Shown: positions 1-9,113, counted from the first letter of the stretch. The stretch: DNA of 64,000 nucleotides from Acidovorax sp. FHTAMBA (GCF_038958875.1 NZ_CP152407.1:565501-629500); one strand, 5' to 3'. Translations and numbers: made by a program. Notes: generated by a model from the letters alone, not told the origin.

Positions 1-177
1 CTGCTGCAAGATGCCCGGCCGCCAGGCCAGCAACGCCACCAGCACCACGGCATACATGCAGGCCGTGGCCCACAGCGGATGCAGCCCCGCCTGGTACATG
101 CGCTGAAACGGCCACCACGCCAGGCCCCAGACGAAAGCATTGAACAGCAGGGCGGCAAAGGGCAGAGGAGAATGCAT
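1..177 (-). CDS. DMT/EamA-family transporter, N-terminal part (cut by window edge)
   Basis: The reverse strand from position 177 opens with ATG and reads about 59 codons to the window edge without a stop. The peptide begins MHSPLPFAALLFNAFVWG and continues as two hydrophobic segments separated by a short loop rich in Trp, Phe and Gln. This pattern resembles the first two helices of EamA-type drug/metabolite transporters, which usually have ten helices. Only the N-terminus is visible, so substrate and direction cannot be judged. The gene is followed on its 5' side by a repeat-filled intergenic stretch. Confidence 0.6.
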   Translation of the reverse strand, partial: MHSPLPFAALLFNAFVWGLAWWPFQRMYQAGLHPLWATACMYAVVLVALLAWRPGILQQ

Positions 178-184
178 TGAGAGT

Positions 185-243
185 GAAAACAGGCTCTAGC
201 GCTTGATGGATGAGCGCCAATAGCTATCAATTGTGTAGCAAAT
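185..243 (-). repeat. Hairpin repeat family A, copy 1
   Basis: Read on the minus strand, this stretch holds GATAGCTATTGGCGCTC, then CATCAAGCGC and AGAGCC, ending in a T-rich tail. The inverted arms around GCGC match the other eleven family A copies in this window. It lies in the leader region of the partial DMT transporter gene. Confidence 0.8.
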
Positions 244-261
244 AGTTCCATGCAGCACAGC

Positions 262-387
262 CATTAAAACTGGCACGCTCCCCTACCAGTGCACACGTGG
301 AACTGGCTCTGCCAGGCCACGGGGTGCGTCCACCTCCCGCGCAGCGAGAGAAGGGGGAAGGCGCGCAGCGCCTCAGGGGGAGCCTTC
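262..387 (+). repeat. GC-rich repeat family B, copy 1
   Basis: This block runs AAAACTGGCACGCTCCCC, GTGGAACTGGCTCTGCCAGG, then a purine run (GAGAGAAGGGGGAAGG) and GCGCCTCAGGGGG. The reverse complement of 52334-52455 follows the same order of elements over more than 100 bases, so the two are copies of one repeat. It separates the partial transporter from lplT. Confidence 0.75.
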
Positions 388-455
388 CGTGATTCCGGGC
401 CACCGGGTGCGTCCCCCTCCGGGGGAAGCGGCGAAGCCGCACAGGGGGGCCTCGC
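388..455 (+). repeat. Partial second copy of repeat family B
   Basis: Directly after the first copy the sequence repeats the CCACCGGGTGCGTCC, GGGGGAAGCGGCGAAGCCGC and CAGGGGGG elements. This is a shorter tandem unit of family B. The two units fill the 288-base gap between genes, in which no coding potential or RNA gene was seen. Confidence 0.6.
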
Positions 456-464
456 AATCAGAAG

Positions 465-1769
465 TCAGTGGTGCGTATCGTGCCGCGCAATGTGCAGAAG
501 GTGGTTCACTTCGTCGCGGTAGTGGATGCAGTTGCGCTGGTGCCAGCGGCGGATGACCCACATGATGCCCGCCACCACGAGCCCGAAGGTGATGATCGCG
601 CCAAACACCGACAGGCCCAGCTTGAGCGACAGGCTGTAGAACGCGCCCAGGCCCAGGATGCAGGCCTGCTCATTGAAATTCTGCACCGCAATCGAGCGGC
701 CCGCGCCCATCAGGTTGTGGCCCCTGTGCTGCAGCAGCGCGTTCATCGGCACCACCAGGTAACCCCCCAGGCCACCGAGCAGGATGAGGAAGGGAATGGC
801 CACCCAGATGTTGCTGATGAACACCATCAGGATCAGCAGCAGCCCCATGCCGATGCCCAGCGGAATCACCTTGGTGGCCATGTCCAGCCGCATGCGCATG
901 GATGCCACCACCGCCCCCACGGCCGTACCGATGGCCACCACACCGGTGAGGGCCGATGCCTGCGTGGTGTTGTAGCCCAGCGCTGCAGAGGCCCAGGCCA
1001 GCACGATGAACTTGAGGTTGCCACCCGCGCCCCAGAACAGCGTGGTGGTGGCCAGTGAAATCTGGCCCAGCTTGTCGCGCCACAGGCGGCCGTTGCAGGC
1101 CCAGAAATCCGGCAGCAGGCTCAGCGCGTTGGACAGCACGGAGCGCGACGCATCAGCGCGCAGCGGGCGCATTTCCACACCGGTGTGGGGGATGCGGGTG
1201 TTGAACCAGGCGGCCACGGCGTAGACCACGATCAGCGCGGCGATGGCGGCCTCTGCCGCCGTGTCCACACCGGTGTCGAGCCCCGGGACATCAATGCTCA
1301 GCAGCAGCGCCGACAGCTGCAGGCCCACCAGCTGCCCGCCCAGCAGTACCCCCAGAATGATCGAGGCAATGGTGAGCCCCTCGATCCAGCCGTTGGCCTT
1401 GACCAGCTGCGATGCCGGTAACAGTTCGGTGAGGATGCCGTACTTGGCGGGCGAGTAGGCTGCAGCGCCCAGCCCCACCACGGCATAGGCAATGAGCGGG
1501 TGCGAGCCGAACAGCATCATCAGGCAGCCCACCACCTTGATGGCGTTGCTGACAAACATGACCTTGCCCTTGGGCAGCGCATCGGCAAAGGCGCCCACGA
1601 AGGGCGCCAGCACCACATAGAACAGGGCAAACATGGGCACCAGGGCAGCGCGCTGCCATTCAGGGGCACCTTCTGTGCGCAGAAGCTCCACGGCGGCCAC
1701 GAAAAGTGCGTTGTCGGCCAGCGAGCTGAAAAACTGCGCCGACATGATGGTGTAAAAACCGCGCTTCAT
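465..1769 (-). CDS. lplT: Lysophospholipid transporter LplT (MFS)
   Basis: A 434-residue MFS permease with about twelve hydrophobic segments. The N-terminus (MKRGFYTIMSAQFFSSLADNA), the loop with ADALPKGKVMF and the motif SPAKYGILTELLP are typical of LplT, which flips lysophospholipids across the inner membrane for re-acylation by Aas in enterobacteria. No Aas-like acyltransferase lies next to it here, so the acylation partner must be elsewhere. It is divergent from alr. Family placement is firm; the substrate is inferred from the family. Confidence 0.85.
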   Translation of the reverse strand: MKRGFYTIMSAQFFSSLADNALFVAAVELLRTEGAPEWQRAALVPMFALFYVVLAPFVGAFADALPKGKVMFVSNAIKVVGCLMMLFGSHPLIAYAVVGLGAAAYSPAKYGILTELLPASQLVKANGWIEGLTIASIILGVLLGGQLVGLQLSALLLSIDVPGLDTGVDTAAEAAIAALIVVYAVAAWFNTRIPHTGVEMRPLRADASRSVLSNALSLLPDFWACNGRLWRDKLGQISLATTTLFWGAGGNLKFIVLAWASAALGYNTTQASALTGVVAIGTAVGAVVASMRMRLDMATKVIPLGIGMGLLLILMVFISNIWVAIPFLILLGGLGGYLVVPMNALLQHRGHNLMGAGRSIAVQNFNEQACILGLGAFYSLSLKLGLSVFGAIITFGLVVAGIMWVIRRWHQRNCIHYRDEVNHLLHIARHDTHH

Positions 1770-1785
1770 CGAATGGCTGGAGGCT

Positions 1786-1804
1786 GCATCAGTTCGGCTG
1801 ATGC
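1786..1804. other. Perfect 7-bp hairpin in the lplT leader
   Basis: GCATCAG, a 5-base TTCGG loop, then CTGATGC form a perfect inverted repeat 17 bases upstream of the lplT start codon, inside the lplT-alr divergent region. There is no T-run, so it is not a normal terminator. It could be a protein-binding dyad or an mRNA hairpin. Its function is unknown. Confidence 0.4.
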
Positions 1805-1926
1805 GCTGTTAAATATGGATACGCTCGCTAGTGACGGACGGTTATATCACGCGGATAAACGGCCGCAGTGCCAGAATCCTGTGCGTATTCCCCGGTAAAC
1901 CGCTCGTTTGCACCTGGTTCTTTTCC

Positions 1927-3042
1927 ATGCCCCGTCCTGTCCACGCCACCATCCACACCGCCGCACTGCACCACAACCTGGAGCGCGCGCGCCGGTCCGC
2001 GCCGGACGCCAGGGTCTGGGCCGTCGTCAAGGCCAACGCCTACGGCCATGGCATCGAGCGGGTGTACGAAGGCCTGCGCGGTGCCGACGGCTTTGCGCTG
2101 CTGGACCTGGCCGAGGCCGAACGCGTGCGCCAACTGGGCTGGCGCGGGCCGATCCTGCTGCTGGAAGGCGTGTTCGAGCCCCGCGATCTGGAGCTGTGTT
2201 CCCGCCTGGGGCTGTGGCACGCCGTGCACTGCGACGAGCAGATCGACATGCTGGCGTCGCACAAGACCCAGGTGCCGCACCGGGTTTTCCTCAAGATGAA
2301 CTCGGGCATGAACCGCCTGGGTTTCACGCCCCAGCGCTACCGCGCGGCGTGGGCGCGGCTCAATGCGCTGCCGCAGGTGGACGAGATCTCGTTCATGACC
2401 CACTTCAGCGACGCGGACGGCCCCCGGGGCGTGGCCCACCAGATCGAGGTGTTCAATGGGGTGACGCAGGACCTGCCCGGTGAGCGCAGCGTGTCCAACA
2501 GCGCCGCCACGCTGCGCCACCATGCCGATGCGCGCCTGCGCTCCGACTGGGTGCGCGCCGGGATCGTGCTGTACGGCAGCGCCCCGGATTTCCCCGAAAA
2601 CGATGCGGATCACTGGTCCCTGCAGCCGACCATGACGCTGGCCACCCGCCTGCTGGCCGTGCAGCAACTGCAGGTGGGCGACACGGTCGGCTATGGCTCG
2701 CGCTTTACGGCCGAAGGGCCGATGACCATCGGGGTCGCAGCCTGCGGCTATGCCGACGGCTACCCGCGCCATTGCGACACCGGCACCCCGGTGCTGGTCA
2801 ACGGGGTGCGCACCCGGCTGGTGGGCCGCGTGAGCATGGACATGGTCACCGTGGACCTGACGCCACTGCAGCAGGCGGGTGTGGACGTGGGCTTTGGCAG
2901 CGAGGTCACGCTCTGGGGGCGGGCTAGCAATGGTGTGGTGCTGCCCATCGACGAAGTGGCGCAGGCGGCGGGCACGGTGGGGTACGAGCTGATGTGCGCG
3001 CTGGCGCCGCGCGTGCCCGTGGCGGTGGATGCGCCTGCCTGA
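1927..3042 (+). CDS. alr: Alanine racemase
   Basis: A PLP enzyme that interconverts L- and D-alanine for peptidoglycan. The start at MPRPVHATIHTAALHHNL is chosen because the fold begins there; an in-frame ATG 96 bases upstream gives an unrelated extension. At 371 residues the length is normal. The PLP lysine motif AVVKANAYGHG is near residue 36, and the second catalytic base region GYGSRF follows in the C-terminal beta domain. It is divergent from lplT. It may be the catabolic or the biosynthetic form; the sequence alone does not decide. Confidence 0.93.
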   Translation: MPRPVHATIHTAALHHNLERARRSAPDARVWAVVKANAYGHGIERVYEGLRGADGFALLDLAEAERVRQLGWRGPILLLEGVFEPRDLELCSRLGLWHAVHCDEQIDMLASHKTQVPHRVFLKMNSGMNRLGFTPQRYRAAWARLNALPQVDEISFMTHFSDADGPRGVAHQIEVFNGVTQDLPGERSVSNSAATLRHHADARLRSDWVRAGIVLYGSAPDFPENDADHWSLQPTMTLATRLLAVQQLQVGDTVGYGSRFTAEGPMTIGVAACGYADGYPRHCDTGTPVLVNGVRTRLVGRVSMDMVTVDLTPLQQAGVDVGFGSEVTLWGRASNGVVLPIDEVAQAAGTVGYELMCALAPRVPVAVDAPA

Positions 3043-3163
3043 AACGCCAGGAAGTTCACGGTCTGGCAACCCCCGGGGATCGCGCAGGGAGCCCTGCGCC
3101 GTGCCCGTGGTGTGAAATGTGCGCATTCACAGTCCTTCACGCTTTTTTGCCAGCGCTCCCTCC

Positions 3164-4090
3164 ATGGCCACGACCCCTCACAAACGCAGCAGCAACAGTA
3201 CCCACAGCACCGCAAAGAACAGCCGCAACCGCGAGGCGCAACGCAGCTCCAGCTGGCGATCGGTGCGCATGCCGCACCACGGCACCGTGGCGCGCACCCT
3301 GCAGCAGCGCTACAGCCTGCGCTGGCACGGGCTGCTCATTGGCAGCTTCACGCTGCTGATCATGTGGTCCACCTCCCATGTGCAGATGCTGCTGGGGGTG
3401 GAGTCGCTGGCGCTGCGGTACCTGGTCACGCTTTCGGTGGGATACCTGGGGTATCTGCTGGTGCTGCGGGCCTGGGCGGCGAGGCTGGTGCGTCAAGGCC
3501 GAAACGCGGGCAAGTCCGGCGATAACAGCCACGGCGATGTGAGTCTGGATCTGCCGGACCTGCCCTGGCCGCGCGGCGGGTCGCCGGGGGGTGGCGGCCA
3601 GATGCCGCTGCCGCGCACCGGCGGAGGCGACTTTGGTGGGGGCGGCGCGTCGGGCGACTTTGGCGGCGGGTGGGTGCAGGGGCTGTCCGGCAGTGGTTCG
3701 GGCAGCGAGACCGGCGTGCTCGGGGATGTGGCGGGGAGCGCCGCCGAGGCCATTGGCAGCGCCGACGATGGAGCCATCGTGGTCGTGCCGGTGGTGGCCA
3801 TCTTTCTCATCGGCGCGGCGCTCATCTTTGGCGCGGGCTCGCTGGCCATGCTTTTCTTTGGCTGGGATGTGCTGCTCACCGTGGCCGTGGAGCTGGCTTT
3901 TTCGGTGGCCACGGCGCGCGCTGCGGTGGGTGTGGAGCGCGAGGGTTGGCTGATGGCCGCGGTGCGGCTCACCTGGAAACCGCTGCTGGGTGCGCTGATC
4001 TGTGCCGTGGTGCTGGGGGCCACGCTCGACCATTTCCTGCCGGGTGTGCAGTCGCTGCCGCAGGCGGTGCGCTTTCTGTCAGCCCCGTAG
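3164..4090 (+). CDS. Membrane protein of unknown function with Gly-rich linker
   Basis: A 308-residue protein not recognised as a named family. It has a Ser/Asn/Arg-rich cytoplasmic N-terminus, two membrane helices at about residues 60-110, and then a glycine-rich stretch with GGGGQ, GGGDFGGGGASGDFGGG and GSGSGS (roughly residues 145-190). Four further hydrophobic segments follow. The arrangement suggests two membrane halves joined by a flexible linker. The start ATG at 3164 is preferred over one 45 bases upstream because of the polar N-terminus. Its last 12 bases overlap the convergent argP gene. Confidence 0.7.
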   Translation: MATTPHKRSSNSTHSTAKNSRNREAQRSSSWRSVRMPHHGTVARTLQQRYSLRWHGLLIGSFTLLIMWSTSHVQMLLGVESLALRYLVTLSVGYLGYLLVLRAWAARLVRQGRNAGKSGDNSHGDVSLDLPDLPWPRGGSPGGGGQMPLPRTGGGDFGGGGASGDFGGGWVQGLSGSGSGSETGVLGDVAGSAAEAIGSADDGAIVVVPVVAIFLIGAALIFGAGSLAMLFFGWDVLLTVAVELAFSVATARAAVGVEREGWLMAAVRLTWKPLLGALICAVVLGATLDHFLPGVQSLPQAVRFLSAP

Positions 4091-4966
4091 GGCGGCGGCC
4101 GAGGCGTGCCGCACGGCCTCGGTCATGTGGTGCAGCGCCTGCACGTTCAGGCGCCAATACTGCCAGTACAGCGGCACATCCACGGGTTTTCCGGGAATCA
4201 ATTCCGCAAGGGTGGCGCGCTGCAGGTCGTTGTCCGCAAGGGGGTCGGGGACCATGCCCCAGCCCAGGCCCGCACGCGCCGCCATCACAAAGGCATGCGC
4301 CTCGGGCAACCAGTGCACGGGTGGTGCGATCTTGCGGCGCGTGATGCGCCCCACAAACCGTGCCTGCAGGGCGTCCTTGCGGTTGAAGACCAGCATGGGC
4401 GCCTGCGCGAGCGCGGCGGCATTCACGCCCTGGGCGAAGTGGCGTTGCATGAACGCAGGGCTTGCCAGCGCCCGGTAGCGCAGCGTGCCCAGCGGCAGCA
4501 CCTTGCAGCCCTGTACGGCCTGCGGGTCGGCCGTGACGGCGGCCATCACGCGGCCTTCGCGCAGCAGGTTGGCCGAGTGGTCCTGGTCTTCCACATGGAT
4601 GTCGAAGGTGATGCTCTGGCCTTCGGCCGCCTGGGCCATGGCGTGGGGGAACCAGGTGGCCAGCGAGTCGGCGTTCACCCCGATGGCCAGGCGCGTGCAG
4701 GTGTGCTGCCCGCCGCCGAGCGTGGCCAGCGCGTCGGCCTCGCTCAGCGCAATTTCGCGGGCGTGCCGGTACAGCGCCTGCCCCGCCTCGGTGGCCGTGC
4801 AGGGCGTGGCGCGCCGCACCAGCACCTGGCCCACACGCTCTTCCAGCAGCTTCACGCGCTGCGACACCGCCGAGCGCGTGATGTGCAGCACGGCGGCGGC
4901 GCGCTCAAAGCTGCCCTCGTCGATCACCGTGGCAAAGGCGTTGAGCTGGGCGGAGTCAAGAAGCAT
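4079..4966 (-). CDS. argP: LysR-family regulator ArgP (controls arginine/lysine exporter)
   Basis: A 295-residue LysR-type regulator. The winged helix-turn-helix at residues 1-60 (FERAAAVLHITRSAVSQRVKL) precedes a co-inducer domain. ArgP/LysG proteins activate the neighbouring LysE/ArgO exporter in response to basic amino acids. The divergent exporter gene at 5044 strongly supports this assignment. The 77-base intergenic region is AT-rich around GTTAAAAAGTATAG, the likely shared operator and promoter. Confidence 0.88.
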   Translation of the reverse strand: MLLDSAQLNAFATVIDEGSFERAAAVLHITRSAVSQRVKLLEERVGQVLVRRATPCTATEAGQALYRHAREIALSEADALATLGGGQHTCTRLAIGVNADSLATWFPHAMAQAAEGQSITFDIHVEDQDHSANLLREGRVMAAVTADPQAVQGCKVLPLGTLRYRALASPAFMQRHFAQGVNAAALAQAPMLVFNRKDALQARFVGRITRRKIAPPVHWLPEAHAFVMAARAGLGWGMVPDPLADNDLQRATLAELIPGKPVDVPLYWQYWRLNVQALHHMTEAVRHASAAALRG

Positions 4967-5043
4967 GTGGCGTTAGAAATACTGACGGATCGTTAAAAAG
5001 TATAGCTGGCGCCACCCCCGTGCCGTGCCCACAATGCGTGCCC
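4967..5043. promoter_or_regulatory. argP-argO divergent control region
   Basis: The 77 bases between the two start codons hold an AT-rich patch (GTTAGAAATACTGACGG and GTTAAAAAGTATAG) that contrasts with the GC-rich surroundings. LysR regulators normally bind such a spot between their own gene and the target. The exact operator and the -35/-10 hexamers cannot be fixed by eye. Confidence 0.5.
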
Positions 5044-5652
5044 ATGAGCACCACTGCGTTTTTTCATGGGTTCACCTCCACCGCCATTTTGATCATGGCC
5101 ATCGGCGCACAGAACGCGTTTGTGCTGCGCCAGGGCCTGCGGCGCGAGCATGTGCTGCCCGTGGTGCTGGTGTGCGCGCTGTCTGATGCGGTGCTGCTGC
5201 AGGTGGGCGTGTGGGGCATGGGCGGCGTGCTGCTGGCGCGGCCCGAGTGGGCGCAGCTCATGCGCTGGGCGGGCGCGCTGTTTCTGCTGGCGTATGCCGT
5301 GCAGACGGCGGCGCGCGTGCTGCGCCCCGGCCAGCTCCTGGTGACTGCTGGCGGTCCCGGGGCCAGCCTGCGCACCACGCTCGCCACCGTGATGGCGCTG
5401 ACCTGGCTCAACCCGCATGTCTACCTCGACACCGTGGTGCTGCTGGGCACCATGGCCACGCCCTATCCCGCCCTGGGCCGCGCGACGTTTGCAGCGGGCG
5501 GCGCATTGGCCAGCGCGTTGTGGTTTACAGGGCTGGGGCTGGGCGCGCGCTGGCTGGCACCGCTGTTTGCCACCCCGCGTGCCTGGCGTGTGCTTGACGC
5601 GGTGACGGCCACCACCATGCTGGTGCTGGCAGGGGTGATGGCTCTAAGCTAA
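5044..5652 (+). CDS. argO: LysE/ArgO-type basic amino acid exporter
   Basis: A 202-residue LysE-superfamily inner membrane exporter with six predicted helices. The N-terminal helix motif (MAIGAQNAFVLRQG) and the mid-protein TWLNPHVYLDTVVLLG are hallmarks of the ArgO/LysE branch that exports arginine or lysine. The start at MSTTAFF is chosen over an ATG 24 bases upstream, since it fits the family N-terminus. It is divergent from its probable activator argP. Confidence 0.9.
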   Translation: MSTTAFFHGFTSTAILIMAIGAQNAFVLRQGLRREHVLPVVLVCALSDAVLLQVGVWGMGGVLLARPEWAQLMRWAGALFLLAYAVQTAARVLRPGQLLVTAGGPGASLRTTLATVMALTWLNPHVYLDTVVLLGTMATPYPALGRATFAAGGALASALWFTGLGLGARWLAPLFATPRAWRVLDAVTATTMLVLAGVMALS

Positions 5653-5740
5653 GAAGAATAAGTTCGTTTTCTAAAAGCGCCGCTTGGGGGATAGTCTGAC
5701 CATTCAGCATTAATTGGCGTTTTTGCCTATCCTCCCGTCC

Positions 5741-7321
5741 ATGCGCTTCAAACACCTTCTCCTGGCCGCCGCCGTTGTTGCGGCCCTGCCCCTGGCCGTA
5801 CAGTCCGCCACCTTCCGCTGGTCCCGCTCGGTGGACATTTCCACCTGGGACATCCACACCCAGAACGTGGGTGTGAACAACACCATGCACGGCGCGGTGT
5901 ACGACACGCTGGTGGAATACAACAGCAAGACCTTCAAGCCCGAGCCCTCGCTCGCCACCGAGTGGAAGCTGATCAAGCCCACGCAGCTGCGCCTGACCTT
6001 GCGCAAGGGCGTGAAGTTCAGCGATGGCAGCGAGTTCACCGCCGACGACGCCAAGTTCTCGCTGGAGCGCGCCAAGGCTAAAAGCTCGAACTTCGCTGTT
6101 TATACCCAGGGCATTGACCGTGTGGAAAAGGTCGATGCCTACACCATCGACATCCACTCCGACCTGCCCAACCCGGTGCTGGTGAACCAGCTCACCGAGC
6201 TGCGCATCATGAGCCGCGCCTGGGCCGAAAAGAACAAATCGGTCGAGCCCAAGGACATCAAGACCAAGGACGAAACGTACGCCCACCGCAATGCGCTGGG
6301 CACCGGCCCCTACCAGCTCAGGCAGTGGACGCCTGACCAGCGCGTGGTGCTGGAGCCCAACCCCCACTGGTGGGGCAAGGGCAAGTACCCCACCAACCTG
6401 ACCGAGATCGTCTACACCCCCATCAAGGCCGATGCCACGCGCACAGCGGCGCTGCTGTCGGGTGAGGTGGATTTTGTGATCGACCCGAGCCTGCAGGACC
6501 TGGCGCGCATCAAGCAGACGCCCAACCTGCAGGTGCTCGAAGGGCCCGAGTACCGCACCATCTTCCTGGGGCTGGACCAGTTCCGTGACGAGCTGCCCGG
6601 CTCTGACGTGAAGGGCAAGAACCCGCTGAAGGACCTGCGCGTGCGCAAGGCGCTGTACCAGGCCATCGACATCCAGTCCATCCAGCGCGTGGTGCTGCGT
6701 GGCCTGGCCCAGCCCACGGGCACACTCATCGCCAACCAGGTCAACGGCTGGACCAAGAAGGCCGATGTGCGCTACCCCTACGACCCCAAGGCCGCGCAAA
6801 AGCTGCTGGCTGAGGCGGGCTACCCCAACGGGTTTGAGGTGGACTTTGCCTGCAGCGCGGGCCGCTATATCAACGACGAGCAGCTGTGCCAGGCCATCAC
6901 GTCACATTGGGCCAAGGTGGGCGTGAAGGCCAAGCTGCGCTCGCTGCCGTTTGCCACCTACTTCCCGATGATCCAGCGCAACGAAGCCAGCATCTACCTG
7001 CTGGGCTGGGGTGTGCCTACGTTTGACGCGTTCTACAGCCTGCAGTCGCTGGTGCGCACGACGGGCGCGGGTGGGGATGGCAACTTCAACCTGGGCCGGT
7101 TCTCCGACCCGCAGATGGATGCGCTGATCGAGCGTGTGAAGAAGGAAACGGACACCGCCACGCGCAACGGCCTGATCGAGCAGGCGCTGATCAAGGAGCA
7201 TGAACTGGTGTCGCACATCCCGCTGTACAACCAGGTGATTCCGTGGGCGGGCACCAAGAAGGTGGACATCATCCACCGCGCCGACAACCGCATCGACTGG
7301 CGGTATCTGAAGGTGAACTGA
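5741..7321 (+). CDS. ABC transporter periplasmic binding protein (peptide/nickel family 5)
   Basis: A 526-residue extracytoplasmic solute-binding protein. A Sec signal peptide (MRFKHLLLAAAVVAALPLAVQS) is followed by the SBP_bac_5 fold: RKGVKFSDGSEFTADDAKFSL, GTGPYQL and DLRVRKALYQAID are family signatures. Such proteins deliver oligopeptides, opines or similar ligands to a permease. No permease or ATPase genes adjoin it, so it is an orphan. A strong terminator follows directly, indicating a one-gene transcript. Confidence 0.85.
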   Translation: MRFKHLLLAAAVVAALPLAVQSATFRWSRSVDISTWDIHTQNVGVNNTMHGAVYDTLVEYNSKTFKPEPSLATEWKLIKPTQLRLTLRKGVKFSDGSEFTADDAKFSLERAKAKSSNFAVYTQGIDRVEKVDAYTIDIHSDLPNPVLVNQLTELRIMSRAWAEKNKSVEPKDIKTKDETYAHRNALGTGPYQLRQWTPDQRVVLEPNPHWWGKGKYPTNLTEIVYTPIKADATRTAALLSGEVDFVIDPSLQDLARIKQTPNLQVLEGPEYRTIFLGLDQFRDELPGSDVKGKNPLKDLRVRKALYQAIDIQSIQRVVLRGLAQPTGTLIANQVNGWTKKADVRYPYDPKAAQKLLAEAGYPNGFEVDFACSAGRYINDEQLCQAITSHWAKVGVKAKLRSLPFATYFPMIQRNEASIYLLGWGVPTFDAFYSLQSLVRTTGAGGDGNFNLGRFSDPQMDALIERVKKETDTATRNGLIEQALIKEHELVSHIPLYNQVIPWAGTKKVDIIHRADNRIDWRYLKVN

Positions 7322-7334
7322 TCCCGGTTGCCAG

Positions 7335-7379
7335 CAAAAAGCCCCGGTGCTTTCAGTCAGAAGCGCCGGGGCTTTTTTG
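7335..7379 (+). terminator. Rho-independent terminator
   Basis: AAAAAGCCCCGG and CCGGGGCTTTTTT form a stem separated by a short loop, with a T-run on the plus strand 14 bases after the stop of the binding-protein gene. The A-rich left flank means it may also stop the convergent gst transcript. Confidence 0.9.
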
Positions 7380-7396
7380 CGTCCGCAGGTGGCGTA

Positions 7397-8020
7397 TCAG
7401 GCCAGTGCGCGATGCACGGCGGGGCGCTGCAGCATGCGCTTCGTGTGCGCAAACGCCTTCGGGAACTGGGCGATGTCCACGCCGTCGCTGTGCAGCCAGG
7501 TGCCGATGGTGAACAGGTAGCCGTCGGCCACGGTGTACTGTCCGCCCATCACCCAGGGGCCCTGGTCCGCCTGCGGCAGGTAGTGGCTTTCGATGAGGTG
7601 GAAGCACTCCGTCATGTTCTGCGGCACCTTGCGCTGCATGGCCGCCTGGGCCTCTGGCTCGTCGGCCCAGCGGCTGGCGCGGGGGCGGTGGGCATGGGCG
7701 ATGTGCACGGTGGACGCAAAGTAGCTGTGGAACTCCTGCATCCGCGCAAAGCCATGGGCGTCGGCGGGTGCCAGGCGCGCCTCGGGAAAGCTCTGCGCCA
7801 CATAGGCCAGCAGCGCCGGGGTTTCGGTCAGCGTGCCGTGCGGCGTGACCAGCGCGGGTACGCGGCCCTTGGGGTTTACCGCCAGGTATTCGGGCGTGCG
7901 TTGCTGGCCAGCGCCGAAGTCCACGCGCACCAGGTCGTAGGGGGCGCCCGCTTCTTCCAGAGCGATGCGCACGGCCTGAGCGCAGGTGCCAGGGGTGTAG
8001 TAAAGCGTGAGGTTGGACAT
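7397..8020 (-). CDS. Glutathione S-transferase family protein
   Basis: A 207-residue soluble GST. The thioredoxin-like N-domain starts LTLYYTPGTCAQAVRIAL; Cys13 sits where beta-class GSTs have their active cysteine. NPKGRVPAL (cis-proline) and TETPALLAYVA (glutathione gamma-glutamyl binding) follow, then an all-helical C-domain. Its role is probably conjugation or disulfide chemistry in detoxification; the substrate cannot be read. A family A repeat separates it from the upstream panE-like gene. Confidence 0.87.
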   Translation of the reverse strand: MSNLTLYYTPGTCAQAVRIALEEAGAPYDLVRVDFGAGQQRTPEYLAVNPKGRVPALVTPHGTLTETPALLAYVAQSFPEARLAPADAHGFARMQEFHSYFASTVHIAHAHRPRASRWADEPEAQAAMQRKVPQNMTECFHLIESHYLPQADQGPWVMGGQYTVADGYLFTIGTWLHSDGVDIAQFPKAFAHTKRMLQRPAVHRALA

Positions 8021-8026
8021 GGGATA

Positions 8027-8093
8027 AATGCTACAAAAATACTAGCTGTTAGCGCATCATGGATAAGCGCTGGCGGCCAATTTGGCTCAAAAT
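8027..8093 (+). repeat. Hairpin repeat family A, copy 2
   Basis: ATGCTACAAAAATACTAGCTGTTAGCGC... then GATAAGCGCTGGCGGCC and AATTTGG. It fills the gap between the gst start and the stop of the upstream reductase gene. Confidence 0.85.
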
Positions 8094-9071
8094 TCAGTAC
8101 AGACCGCGTGTGCGGGCCATCAGCCGCACCAGGCCCAGCAGCGTATCTGTATGCGGAGTGGGTGTGTGGGTGATCTGCCCCAGCTCGCGCACGGCGCCCA
8201 CCAGGGCGTCGATCTCCAGAGGCTTGCCCGCCTCCACGTCCTGCAGCATCGAGGTCTTGAACGCGCCCAGCTTGCGGGTCACGGCGTGGCGGTCCTCGGG
8301 TTGCTGGTCGATGGGCAGGCCCAGCTTTTCGCCGATGGCCTTGGCTTCCAGCATCACCGCGCTCACAAAGCCGCGCACCAGGTCGTCGTCCAGGATGCGG
8401 TCGGTGGTGGCGCCGGTGAGGGCGCTGATGGGGTTCATGGTCAGGTTGCCCCACAGCTTGAACCAGATGTCCTTCTGGATGCAGTCGCTCACCTCCACAT
8501 CGATGCCGCCGCGCTGCAGCGTGTCTGCGAGGGCCTGCAGGCGCGGGCTGCGGCTGCCGTCCGGCTCGCCCACGATGAGGCGGTTGCCGAAGTGTTGCTT
8601 CACGAACCCTGGTGCCTCCAGCGAGCAGCTGGTGTGCACCACGCTGCCCACCACGTGGTGCGCCGGGATGGCCTGGGCAATCACGCCTCCTGCGTCCACC
8701 GATTCGAGGGCATGGCCCTGCGCCGCGCCGCCAAAGCCGTCGAGAAACCACCAGGGCACACCGTTCATGGCGGTGAGCACGATGGTGTTCGGCCCAATGA
8801 GCGGCGCCAAGGCGCGGGTCACGTCGGGCAGCCCCGGGGCCTTGACGGCGATGACCACCAGGTCTTGCACGCCGAGTGCTGCCGGGTCGCTGTGGGCGGT
8901 GACGGGCACCTGCGCCAGCGTGCCATCGGCGCGCCGCATGCGCAGCCCTTCGGCCTGCAGGGCGCGCAGTGTGTCGCCACGCGCCACCATGCTGACCGGG
9001 TTGTCCGCCTGCGCCAAGGCCACGCCCAGCCAGCCGCCGATGGCGCCAGCGCCGTAGATACATGCTTTCAT
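8094..9071 (-). CDS. 2-dehydropantoate 2-reductase family (PanE/ApbA)
   Basis: A 325-residue NADPH-dependent oxidoreductase. The Rossmann motif is at the extreme N-terminus (MKACIYGAGAIGGWLG), and the catalytic lysine region is DIWFKLWGNLTMNP. PanE reduces ketopantoate in pantothenate synthesis. Many genomes carry several paralogues acting on other 2-keto acids, so the specific role is open. The next gene upstream on the same strand is an HpaI-type aldolase 42 bases away, so the two may form an operon working on 2-oxo acids. Confidence 0.85.
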   Translation of the reverse strand: MKACIYGAGAIGGWLGVALAQADNPVSMVARGDTLRALQAEGLRMRRADGTLAQVPVTAHSDPAALGVQDLVVIAVKAPGLPDVTRALAPLIGPNTIVLTAMNGVPWWFLDGFGGAAQGHALESVDAGGVIAQAIPAHHVVGSVVHTSCSLEAPGFVKQHFGNRLIVGEPDGSRSPRLQALADTLQRGGIDVEVSDCIQKDIWFKLWGNLTMNPISALTGATTDRILDDDLVRGFVSAVMLEAKAIGEKLGLPIDQQPEDRHAVTRKLGAFKTSMLQDVEAGKPLEIDALVGAVRELGQITHTPTPHTDTLLGLVRLMARTRGLY

Positions 9072-9113
9072 GCTTATCTGTCCTTAAGGGTCTGGGTCTG
9101 ATCGCAGGGCTGT

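Noticed and set aside
3059..3163. Possible small RNA or leader between alr and the Gly-rich membrane protein gene
   Set aside because: No stable stem, promoter or terminator was found in about 100 bases.
7335..7379. Riboswitch at the binding-protein gene
   Set aside because: The structure is downstream of the gene and is a plain terminator with a T-run.
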